Part shown: positions 1 through 9,722 of the stretch, in pieces
Layout: every line of letters starts with the position of its first letter
Position numbering within the stretch: position 1 is the first letter of the stretch
Source of the DNA: Psilocybe azurescens
Lineage: Eukaryota > Basidiomycota > Agaricomycetes > Agaricales > Agrocybaceae
Direction: 5' to 3'
Assembly (NCBI GenBank): GCA_023853785.1
Contig: JAJIRX010000093.1
Coordinates: forward strand, 1 to 18,674
DNA length: 18,674 nt
The notes under the pieces: model-generated
What the model was told of the DNA's origin: nothing
The model's database searches: none
Seen by the model: the letters and a program-made list of their open reading frames with translations, nothing else
Position numbers and translations under genes: made by a program

Positions 1-344
1 CAAGTTGAATAATATATCTACTCTGATACCATTAATCCGGAGCTGATTCAGACGCACTTCTCTTATACAATTCGACGCAGTTTACATACCAAGCCCTCAA
101 ACTTCCACATGGTATGTCTAATTTGATTCAATCAGACTCTGATTTTCAAATTTCTCGCCTGCACCTCAAACCCCAATCAAAACCTCGGGATCACTAGCAG
201 GCACCGTTCCTCGAAGAGCGCTCGAGACTGGAGACCAACATATAACCGTGATCCCTGGCTGGCAACACTCCCTTGGAGCCCCCACATCCGACAGGCTGAT
301 ACGCCCACCACATTCATTTTCCCAACACAGTCCTTACTTTTGGC
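1..344. other. upstream region of the laccase gene
   Basis: No coding segment was recognised. This stretch lies directly upstream of the laccase start codon at 345 and presumably holds its promoter and 5' UTR. An AT-rich ATATAA-like sequence near 239-244, about 100 bases before the ATG, could be a TATA-type element, but this is only a guess from position. Confidence 0.3.
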
Positions 345-1094
345 ATGAATATCTTACTGTATACCGTCATTTCTGTCGCTTTGAGCTTCACTTGTCACCC
401 AGCACTCGCTGCGGTTGGACCTCGGACCACTCTCAAAGTTACAAACAAAATAATTTCTCCTGATGGATTCCAGCGGTCGTAGGTTCTACTCCCTTGTTCT
501 GCTACAAGGACCAGACTCGTTATTATCAGATCTACTGTCGTTCAAGGCAGTCATCCTGGCCCCTTGATAACAGCAAAAAGGTGAGGCTTTGTGCCGCTCT
601 CTGAAATTTCTCTGATACATTTATTAGGGAAAATTTCGGTTGAACGTAGTCAATAACCTTACGGACAAAACTATGCTCAGGAGTACTAGCATAGTGAGTT
701 TTCTTGTGTCGAAACGAATCAACTCTATTAATCTCATGAATCATGGCGTATTAGCACTGGCACGGCATGCTCCAGCAGCAATCTGCCTGGGCAGATGGGC
801 CCGTGGGCATCACTCAATGTCCAATCGCTCCCGGTAATTCTTTCCTATACGAGTTCACTAACAAGAATAAAGCGGGGACGCATTGGTATCACTCACATTT
901 TGGTATGCTTTGGTATTCGCTCTGCCTGCCTCGGCACTCACAGTGACAACCCGGTTCTAGGAACGCAATATTGTGATGGGCTCAGGGGTCCCATGGTCAT
1001 TTACGACCCCCAAGACCCACACAAACGACTATATGATGGTATGATTTCTAATACCGCTATGAACTATCATATTAATCGAAATCCGTATTGCTAG

Positions 1095-1103
1095 TGGACA
1101 ATG
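1095..1103 (+). other. 9-nt microexon of the laccase gene
   Basis: TGGACAATG sits between two canonical introns: 1039-1094 (GTATGA...CTAG) and 1104-1164 (GTTAGT...TAAG). The second intron has a perfect TACTAAC branch site at 1140-1146. Joining 1038 to 1095-1103 to 1165 gives the codons for VDNE, restoring the family motif [16 protein letters not shown]. Skipping it keeps the frame but removes three conserved residues. Confidence 0.8.
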
Positions 1104-2088
1104 GTTAGTGGGGTGTTCTCTTATTTTTAATCTATATCATACTAACGCGAGTACCTCTTATAAGAGTCGACTGTTATCACGTTAGCTGATTGGTGAGCTT
1201 CTTCTTTTGCGCTTGCACATGGAGGCCGACTTACTTAGAAGAAGGTACCACACACAGGACCGTCCTTGGAGGTCTTCCTGTTGCCGACTCGACACTAATT
1301 AACGGCAAAGGAAGATATCCTGGAGGTCCTCCTGTCAGTCTCTCGGTCGTCGACGTTCAGCCAGGACGCCGGTACCGGTTCCGTCTAGTCTCAATGTCAT
1401 GCGACCCGAACTACACGTTCTCGATAGATGGTCACGATCTGACGGTCATCGAGGCTGACGGCGAAAACACCATTCCGCCTCGTTGCGAATATTATCCAGA
1501 TCTTTGCCGGTACATATTACTGCACGTTTTATTCAGGCATATTTTGAATAGTTATTTTAGGCCAGCGCTATTCGTTCATCTTGCACGCAAACCAAAAGGT
1601 TGATAACTACTGGATACGTGCCCTTCCCAATGCCATTACCAATGAGATGAAACTGGCCAAAGGATTCGAGGGCGGTGTCAACTCCGCCATCCTCAGATAT
1701 AAAGGCGCCCGTGCTGTTGATCCAAAGACGTCGAAACAAAAGAAGACCAATCTTCTCTCAGAAGCCAAGCTCAGGCCTTTGCTCAAAGATCCTCGTGCTC
1801 CAGGAAGGCCGGTGTCAGGAGGGGCCGATGTCAACATAAATCTTGTTATGTCCATGAACAACAAAGGGTTCACAGTGAACGGCAAAACTTCCATGAGCCA
1901 TCTGTGCCCCTCTTATTGCAACTAATGAGCGGCGCCAAAACTGCACAGGAGTTACTTCCAGATGGCCCTCTCTATGTCCTGCCTCGAAACAAAGTGATTG
2001 AACTTACCATGCCCGCAGGCGTTGTTGGAGGACCGGTAAGTATAATTCTCGTTCCAACATTCAGATATGAAGTATTGATCTTGCTTAG

Positions 2089-2109
2089 CACCCTTTCCAT
2101 CTTCACGGG
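2089..2109 (+). other. 21-nt exon of the laccase gene encoding HPFHLHG
   Basis: This exon lies between introns 2036-2088 and 2110-2163 and encodes only seven residues. With the following exon (starting HPFSVV) it makes the third copper motif HPFHLHGHPF. Both flanking introns are GT-AG and 53-54 nt long. Missing this exon in a gene model would make the laccase look as if it had lost its T1/T3 copper ligands. Confidence 0.85.
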
Positions 2110-2718
2110 GTAAGCCACTCAGGTTTCTTATTTCAATCGCTTGTCTTGATATGATATTCTCAGCATCCGTTCAGTGTAGTTAAGAGCGCAGGAGAGACGA
2201 AGGCCAACTATATCAATCCGATCCGCCGGGACGTTGTTAGCGCTGGCGATGCTGGAAGCAATGTCACTATTCGTTTCGTAACCGATAATCCTGGTCCATG
2301 GATAATGCACTGGTGAAAATTTTGCTCACTCGATATAATCTAAAGTTAATCCCAGATAAAATAACTACAGTCATATTGATTTCCATTACGTCCAGTAGGA
2401 GTCATCGATATTTTTTTTCTTTTCGTTACTGATCATTTCCCCGTAGTGGTCTGGCTGTGGTGTTTGCGGAAGACCCCGAATCCATGAGCTTACAGGGTAA
2501 ACTGAGCGTAAAAGGCAAAACAATGTCAACACCTGGTAGGCCCTCCTACTCTCTTGTTCGTTGCAATCTTCATACTGATGGTATTTTAAGCCGCCTGGAA
2601 ACAGCTTTGCCCAATATATGACGCCCTCCCGGCATCAGCGACTTCTGTAAGCCTGGTATCGAGGGGACCAAATCATTCACGACACGCACACCATCCAAAA
2701 CATGGATCCAGTCTTTGA

Positions 2719-3141
2719 GGAATTGACCAGAGAGTGGTTTAGCATTTCTTTCTTTTGGTTAACAGGTGGAAATATTGGAGTACTTGATATTCTTGTGTAT
2801 CATCAACTATGGACATTTCTTATAATTATTATTTCGAGTAAGTATATCTACGGCTTAAGGCTTACATAGCTTTTAGGTACTCATCTCAAGGGGCTTTCTG
2901 AGTTCTATATACACATTGGAGTAACAAATTTTCTTCGAGCACGACAGCATTCCGGGCCAGATTAAAGGAAAATGTCGGGGATAAGACTGTAATAATGTAC
3001 GACCCCAGATTCTCGAAATACGGAACGTTCTGACTCCTGAGTCCTCATCTTAAGACATTTTGGGACGGTATATCAGCATATATAATGAATTATGATGCGT
3101 GATTCCTATTGGAATTCACCACCGATTTTGCTACCTGTAAT
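2719..3141. other. intergenic stretch between laccase and F-box remnant
   Basis: AT-rich sequence with no open frame of note and no similarity I recognise. It should contain the laccase 3' UTR and the former promoter of the F-box gene. Confidence 0.4.
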
Positions 3142-5568
3142 ATGGCTACAAGGTCCACCAAGCTACGCGCTCAGCCGAACCTTGAAAATGTGAGTTCTCC
3201 ACTTAACAATGTGGAGACCAGTGATGAGGACGATCGAAGTGAAGACAGCTATTCGAGCTAGGAGAGTGAATATCATAGTGGTCAATTTTAATAACCCCAG
3301 TTTCGAACTTATTTACATGATAGCTTTAGGAAGTAAAGGGCATCATGCGCACCCCTGCTAAGCGCGCAAGAGGGGACGCAAATAGTGCGACACTGAGTCC
3401 ATCACAGGCTGAGAAATCGTCGCGTGCCCGAAAAAGCTTGAGTTTTTTACCCAATATGCCGCTGGACGTCTTGTTCGAAGTAAGTAGCAATGTGTGAAGC
3501 TTATACAGCTACTAAATCTATCTGTCTTATCAAAATATTCGGGCACCTCAACCCTAAAGATATTCTTAGTCTCTCGAGGACGAGTAAGTCTGAATAGTCG
3601 GCGGATGGGCACATGGACACGCCAGCAGCACTCTATTCTTTTGGGGAACTAACATCGATCGTACAGTTCATGATTTGGCTATCCATCGGTATGAAGTTCG
3701 GAATTTAAAACCTGCTGATGCACAAGAAAATCTGAGTCGTTTCAAGGCCGATCGAACTAGGCTTGTCGACAATATACTTTCTGTGAGTCTTCTATTTATT
3801 GGTCATCCACGACGCTCACTTAATTACAGAATGCAAGTAGGTGTAACCAATGGCTTGAGAGGAATGTTAGGGACCGTCAGAAACACACTCATGACTTCAT
3901 CACAAAACGCCAAACTGCGTGAGTCCTTCGAGAAATTCAAAATGTATCTAAAAGATTTTCGGTTAGGATGATCAAAACGTTATGTCCTGCTGGACTACGT
4001 TCAAGAAGATTTTTTGTCTATCAGGTGGACTGCCGAGTTTACGAAGAAGGCAGATCTCACTGATCGAAGTAATACTGGACTATTTCGAAGCTGCGAGTGT
4101 CTCTGATAATTGGAAATATCTCAGTCTGTTTTTTTTTTTTCTTGTAGATTTATGTCTATTGGGGCTAAGCCCCATGCAGACCTAACTAACGATTACAAAG
4201 ATAATTAACAGCACACTGCGTGAGACTCCTTTCCCGTGGACCCCGTGTGCACCGTCGAGGTACGCCTACAGGATCTCAGTCTGGATATCCATACAATCTA
4301 TACCCGAACCCATGTTAATGGAGGTTAAAACAAAGCGACTGGCAAGAGATTCCACTGCTCTGAAAGCGACCCGCAGGCAACTTTTCCAGCTATTAACAGC
4401 GAGTATAAACGAGGGCTACTCCCGTCGCAGTGGCTTTCCCTCCCTCGAACATATGATATCTGTGAGTTCCTCCATTCTCGCAGATTATCAACCTTCCCGT
4501 CTATTCCAACGCTCTATTTGTATTTTAATCTTCCAATGTAAATGCTTCTTGAGCTCCTTGCTACAGCATTTAATGAAGAGCAGCGTCGCCCCTGAAGCCT
4601 CATAACTAGTTGCCACCCTGAATCGGATATCGAACCGGGGAAATTCTGTCCATCGGTCCGCCATTGGATCCCTTAGACAAAGCGACAATCTGTTGTTCTG
4701 CTTGTCTCGCCCTCGCGCCTACACAACCCAAATCATGTCTTGATTGGTGTAGCTGATCACTCAGCGCATTATTGCACTTCAAAAACCAAAGGATTACCTT
4801 CGAACTCCACTTACTACGGGTATTATGTTGAAGATAAGAGTTGTGTACAACCCCAAAAGGAGCTCCGTCCCTGAATCGCTCGTCCCTCTCCCAGGCCTGA
4901 ATGCTACGACTGCCACTGCGCATAGCATGGATTTGAATCTCCGGTTTGTATGTTCTAGGTGCGTTGCATATCCCGACGAGCCAGGTAAATGGCTTCGATT
5001 CGCATATTCGTGGAGGGCAGCTGTAAGTCCAAATGCTTTTTGTACTCTGGTCCTAACGGCATATTTAAGTTTTATCTAATGTATACGTCTCCTGGATTAT
5101 CCCCTCGGTAGACGGACCCCATCATCGCCAACCATTCACTTGGGACGTGTTAACCTCATACGATACACTCTGTGTTAAACAGGACGAGCCAGCAGCTGAT
5201 GTGAAACAGGCATATTCGACGTGGACCTGCAATCACTGCGCCGCATATATGGACAATTTACAGACGTACTCTGAAGTCTGCTAGCACGTTGGCACTGTGT
5301 GCGTTACTGTGATTCTAAACGGCCACTTGGGAATGTACTCACCATGATCCTCAGACACGGTATCGTTGCAAAGGAACTGGATGACCTTTGTTTCCGACAA
5401 GTCTAACCTATACCACCTCGAGCAACATATTATGTCGACGAACCACCGCCAGCAAATAAAGCTTCCGCATCTGATAAACTAACCAAATTCAATCTCCGTT
5501 GTAACCACTGCCCAGCTCCTGGATAAAAGGATGTGCGGCTTTACGATGCACACGATATACAACAACAT
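3142..5568 (+). pseudogene. decayed F-box protein gene with C-terminal zinc-finger-like pairs
   Basis: F-box proteins link targets to SCF ubiquitin ligases through Skp1. The start at 3142 (MATRSTKLR..) leads into an acidic stretch (SDEDDRSEDSYSS) that ends at an in-frame TAG, 3259-3261. The F-box core follows as LPNMPLDVLFE (to 3479), an intron from 3480, and IFGHLNPKDILSLSRT. At the expected intron end (3533-3534) the bases are AA instead of AG. Downstream, 3675-3780 encodes a charged segment (LKPADAQENLSRFKADRT), continued after an intron by QWLERNVRDRQKHTHDF. A segment containing FLSIRWTAEFTKKADLTDR lies in another frame near 4010-4065. RFVCSRC is near 4942, WTCNHCAAYMDNLQTYSEVC near 5222-5281 (stop directly after), and LRCNHCPAPG near 5500, all resembling the Cys/His C-terminus of Agaricales F-box proteins. 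Several stops, frame changes and an apparent internal deletion near 3610-3660 make a function unlikely. A possible AATAAA poly(A) signal lies at 5572-5577. Confidence 0.72.
4129..4141 (+). repeat. poly-T tract
   Basis: A run of about 13 T residues precedes CTTGTAG in what was probably an intron polypyrimidine tract of the decayed F-box gene. It is a homopolymer and so may also be unstable in sequencing. Confidence 0.6.
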
Positions 5569-5800
5569 ATAAATAAATATCTTTTCTCATGTATATAGTT
5601 TGCTTTAACCTTCTAATGTACTTAGTTCTTTAACTACTGGAACATACTTCTATCTTGTTATCGTCGTCGCCGGGCGAGCATTTTCTACGGTATGTACTCA
5701 TAATACTGATCATCGTATGCACCATGAGATTTCACTTACAACCCAGAAATTACTCAATGTTCTATCTATGTCTCGCGCACTGATCTCACTTTGCCCCAGT

Positions 5801-8249
5801 CTACGCCAACTTCTGCACGGCTGCCGTCTCCTCGTTAGGGGTTACCTTTGAACTTATTTCCACTTTCTCTTGAGTTTCAGATGACGCGGCTCTCAGCTGA
5901 CCCTCATCTCCTCTGTTCAGCTCTTTATGCTTGATCAATACAACACTGGCTATGGTCGCCAAGGCCGTCAAGATCGCATTAAGAATGAACACTGTCCTAA
6001 ATCCTTTCGTATAGCCCGCGTTGAGGATGTACGTAGCATCGGATGAAGATATTCCAAGTGTGCTAGGGGAGAAAAGCTGGCCGGGATCATCGACAATGCT
6101 AGTTATTAGCACGCTTGAGTATGCTAGTGTGTTCATCGCTGTACGAAGGGAGTTATTCCTGATCAGGAATGGATTATTAATGATGTTGGTATTATCCTTT
6201 TTCATAACGCAGACATGACTCACAGAATAGTTGAGCCTAAGGCAAGAGCAAGAGTTCCTCCTAGAAGGCGAATAAACTAGAGAAGGAAACATGGTTATCA
6301 GTCCAAGACTTGCGTATTTCGTGGAATGGTTGCTTGCATTACGGAACGCGGTCACGACCGACATGTCTCGTCGAGAAACACTCGCCTGGGCAGCAACTGT
6401 AGTGGTTTGTAACGTCTGTACAGATAAGAGTGTGACTTAGCGGCACTAGCATTTTTGATGGTTAACGGTATACGAACTTGCCCTGCCCCACTTCCCGCCA
6501 GAAGCATGTAGATTACAATTTCAACTTTGTGTGAATGCGGTTTGAGGGTTGAGATGAGGCCGCATGCAATCGACCAGATTGCGAAGCCTGAGTGGATGAT
6601 GTTCTGGAAGGATGCGTATAAGAAGTTACGAATCAGATTACTGATTGCCTGAAATACGCACCCGATAACGGCCTGTCCGACTGACGACAACACCCTTTAT
6701 ATTTGAGACTCAGGGCATAGGTTGGTTTAAATCAAGACGGAGAAACCTACCGAGATCCAACTAAGAACCATCTGACTAACAAGAACAGGTATCAGGAAAA
6801 TACCTGCGCCAATTGGATCATATCCTAAAACGACTTGGAAATACTGGGGCAAATAGTATAAAGAGGAGAAGAAAACAAATCCACTTTAAATGGATTCTGA
6901 TGAACAAGCCTGGACGCCGGATATCGAAGTTGTTGACATACTTGACAAACATGGTGATATACACGCCTGTAACCGTAGCATGCCTGAAAATGTACACTAT
7001 TTCGACAAAATGAGATTCTATACCCATCACTATAGCAGGCGCTTACTAGGTACGATAGGCAAGCATGCGCCTTTCCATTCCCAAATGCAAAAAGGACGAC
7101 AATGAAACAACCTGAAAGTAAGGGAGCAAGAACTACCGCAGATGCCCAAGGAAAGGTTACGCCACCCTAGCCCTTAAACATGAATTAATACGTACACGAT
7201 CATCTAAATGAGAGCTCACCCATATAAGAGGTAGTATTATGAGCGTGCACCCTACCAAGGTTAGCGCGGCACCTAAGAAATCCACCGCTAGTATTTTTCT
7301 GGGTTATTTGGACAGTCAACATATATCACAACTTGCAGAAGCTTGAACGACCTTTTCATGTCCCCGTTGACTGACTTCAGAGGTAAGATGAAATTCACGA
7401 CTGCAATCGCACATGCAGACACTGGAATACATATCCAGAAGCACCACTGTCAACGCTATCAGTAGGAGTAAAGACAGGAAAAGTTGGTAACTCACTCTCC
7501 AGCTAACTTTCTGCGCCAAAGAGCCTCCGATCAAGGGACCAACGGCGTACCCAAGAGCAATGACGCCACCTATGATTCCTTGGTATTTTCCTCTACCAGT
7601 GTTATCTCTATAGATAGTACTAGGCTCGGAATGGTGTTCCGACGTACCTATCCCGCAAGCTCACAATATCCGAGATGATTATCTGCGACAAGCTTATAAT
7701 CCCGCCTTGAATAAAGATGATATATGATGTTAAAGGGAGTAACTAATCAATTCAGTGAAACTCACCTCCACCGGCACCTGCTATTCCACGAAATACAATC
7801 AATTGTATAATAGTCCTAGAGAACCCAGCTAGAAGGTTTCCGAGCATAAATACCAGCATAGCCACAGAAATCGCTGCTTTACGGCCGAAAATATCGCTGA
7901 AGCGACCATACAAAGGTTGGAAGCTTGTCGATGTGAGCAAGTATGCAGAGGGAACCCAGGAGACGATAGACCCCGCTTTGAACACAGCAGATATTGTGGG
8001 TATGGCAGTCGCGACGATGACGGAATCCAATGTCGAGACTACAATGCACAAAGAAAGTCCAAGGAAGCATGCGACGATTTTCCTGAAGGGAAGGAGATTC
8101 GTTTGGTCGGTCAGCCAGTGAGCAGAATGCCGCTGATCGCGATTGGTCATGTTCCCTGAGGGTTGAGGCAAGGACCCAGTAGTTTCTCCTAAATTGGATC
8201 CCGAGGCATGCAATGAAACTGTTTCAGTTGGAGTGACCGTCATCGACAT
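5801..8249 (-). pseudogene. MFS multidrug transporter (DHA2-type, 14 TM), two single-base breaks
   Basis: Proton-driven exporter family of the plasma membrane. Hand splicing on the minus strand gives exons 8249-7766, 7705-7648, 7592-7496, 7446-7333, 7287-7220, 7166-7047, 6996-6942, 6883-6751, 6694-6662, 6603-6478, 6415-6338, 6276-6224 and 6158-5801. That is about 592 residues once two missing bases are allowed for, the usual DHA2 length. Motifs: LDSVIVATAIPTIS in TM1, WVPSAYLLTSTSFQPLYG, motif A GRFSDIFGRK, RDRGKYQG after TM4, motif C-like ALGYAVGPLIGG, then SSLYYLPQYFQVVLGYDP and AAQASVSRRDMSVVTAFRN. The last long exon ends in a Glu/Lys-rich cytoplasmic tail. Breaks: exons 4 and 5 do not join in frame at 7333/7287 (one base short), and exon 6 lacks one T near 7085 before the expected WEWKG. 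Intron 11 is GC-AG. It could be a recent pseudogene or a good gene with sequence errors. Confidence 0.85.
6277..6337 (-). other. GC-AG intron in the MFS transporter gene
   Basis: On the minus strand the exon ends ..TTCCGTAAT at 6338 and the intron begins GCAAGC and ends CTCTAG (61 nt). Joining gives AFRNFIRLLGGTLALALGS, exactly the expected family sequence. GCAAGC is the typical form of the minor GC donor; there is no nearby GT that keeps the frame. Confidence 0.75.
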
Positions 8250-8875
8250 TGTAGTAGAGATTTAGCAAGCAGGATGGGATATTGGTATTTGGGGCAGATT
8301 TTGTACAAGTGACCGGATCGTGAAATTTATAGGGTCAAATATGAAGCACACAACTGGTATAAATATCCTGATTATAAGAGGTTAGCATGACGTTTTTATC
8401 GGACATGGAACCCTCGGCAAGAAAGAAGAATCCATTTCAGTAAGCTTCCACATCAACTAGCGTCCATGCATTTTCGGTTCGTATGCATTCAGCGCTAGCA
8501 GAGTTTGATACTGAGGCCACAGAACAAAAGTGGGAGACGTTGTGGGATATTCATATACAGAGCTTGTTCAAGCACCGCCTTTCTTCCAGGCCATTATCCA
8601 TCGTCAACAACGTGGTGGGAATATTCTGAAATTGCCTGACGTTTTAGATCATATATATCCTTCGATTTTGAAGTGTAAACACGCACCAAACTCATGTGAT
8701 TACCACGCCCGCCTCACATTCATGCGTCGCATCTCGTTCGATGTTGCCAGGCGGCAGGTGACCAAGATAGAAAAGTGGTTCTATTTCAGAAGTACTCTAT
8801 GATACATGATGACCGTAAAGGCAGGCCCAGGAGCGAGGAGTTGCTATTGAGTCCAAATTGGAGCATTGAAGACCA
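8250..8875. other. region upstream of the MFS transporter, no confident gene
   Basis: The first 200-300 bases should carry the transporter promoter on the minus strand. On the plus strand, 8484-8628 encodes a continuous stretch (EFDTEATEQKWETLWDIH..) ending at TGA, and 8530-8802 gives a 90-residue frame with one short Cys/His-containing part. Neither resembles a family I know, and they are in conflicting frames. They may be remnants of one lost gene. Confidence 0.3.
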
Positions 8876-9010
8876 TTGAACCCTGGATGGTTACAGATTG
8901 TTTATTGCAAAGTCGTGGCCAAAGGTACCAGTAGACCATTGAGCTCACGCTCAAGCCTAAAGGGAGAAATAAATTTTGGCCTCAGATGTAACACGTACAT
9001 AACACGTGAT

Positions 9011-9205
9011 TGTAGCGGTCTGGGTTTCCCGCTACTATATAAGTCCACGGCCGCCCCAGGAAACATGTACTGGAGTAACGGGTGTGACGATCTGAAAGTT
9101 GTAACGTCGAAGCCTGACTTGGTTCAGACTTATCTCGGGACAGATAGTCCAACGGTTGTGCCGTGTGCAATTCCGGCATGTTCCATTTTAGGCAGAAACG
9201 TTACA
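9011..9205 (+). repeat. 195-bp direct repeat, copy 1
   Basis: Identical over its whole length to 9291-9485, with a period of 280 bases. It opens with a perfect 7-bp inverted repeat (GTAGCGG at 9012-9018, CCGCTAC at 9029-9035, 10-nt loop), followed at once by TATATAAG (9036-9043). It is open in one plus frame for 65 codons (GLGFPLLYKSTAAPGN..), which I do not recognise. Confidence 0.97.
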
Positions 9206-9290
9206 TTTGGTGGAACAAGAGCGAATGCGTTCGAACCACGGCAAACGAGAATGTTTGTGATTGACCCATGCCTCAATCAGGATGGGGGTA

Positions 9291-9485
9291 TGTAGCGGTC
9301 TGGGTTTCCCGCTACTATATAAGTCCACGGCCGCCCCAGGAAACATGTACTGGAGTAACGGGTGTGACGATCTGAAAGTTGTAACGTCGAAGCCTGACTT
9401 GGTTCAGACTTATCTCGGGACAGATAGTCCAACGGTTGTGCCGTGTGCAATTCCGGCATGTTCCATTTTAGGCAGAAACGTTACA
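9291..9485 (+). repeat. 195-bp direct repeat, copy 2
   Basis: Perfect copy of 9011-9205, including the hairpin (stems 9292-9298 and 9309-9315) and TATATAAG (9316-9323). The 85 bases between the copies (9206-9290) do not clearly recur after copy 2, apart from a short shared CGAACCACG (near 9232 and 9506). So it is either a tandem duplication with a truncated second unit or two insertions of one element. No target-site duplication was seen. Confidence 0.97.
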
Positions 9486-9722
9486 GTGATAGATTTATTT
9501 GTCATCGAACCACGTGAACAACAACGCAACCTTCGCGCCGAAATATTTGTAACACACGAGTGCAGTCCGTATTTGTGTAGTGCATGTGCGACGGCTTTGC
9601 GAATATGAACAAAATCATCAAGTATTGTACATGTTTGCAAGATGGGTGACAACAGCCTCACGGGCAGTGTCCACAGGTCCATAGACAAGATGTGCTTTTA
9701 ACGTCATTCATTTCCTGAGCCT

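Larger units (their letters stand above)
345..2718 (+). pseudogene. laccase (multicopper oxidase), 14 exons, four single-base frame breaks
   Basis: Laccases are secreted copper oxidases that oxidise phenols and reduce O2 to water. Hand splicing gives exons 345-478, 530-580, 628-693, 755-902, 961-1038, 1095-1103, 1165-1192, 1245-1509, 1561-2035, 2089-2109, 2164-2312, 2371-2394, 2447-2535 and 2591-2718, all with GT-AG introns, for about 554 residues. An N-terminal signal peptide (MNILLYTVISVALSF..) is visible. All four copper motifs are present: [34 protein letters not shown] (split by an intron), HPFHLHGHPF (on a 21-nt exon plus the next) and HCHIDFHYVHGL. The C-terminus carries AAWKQLCPIYDAL. 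The frame breaks near 634 (one base missing), 1255-1268 (one extra), 1476-1479 (one extra) and 1889-1890 (one missing). These could be true pseudogene lesions or sequence errors; splice sites and ligands are all kept, so any decay is young. The family call is near certain; its functional status is not. Confidence 0.9.

Noticed and set aside
1510..1603. Reading through 1510-1560 as laccase coding sequence
   Set aside because: The stretch has the ends GTACAT...TTTTAG, and removing it gives [17 protein letters not shown], the expected family sequence.
2036..2163. Apparent loss of the HLHGH copper motif in the laccase
   Set aside because: Reading 2036-2163 as one intron gives [10 protein letters not shown] without ligands, but the 21-nt exon 2089-2109 supplies HPFHLHG in phase.
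9011..9040. Repeat hairpin as a Helitron 3' end
   Set aside because: The hairpin is at the wrong end for the plus orientation, and no CTRR terminus follows it on the minus strand.
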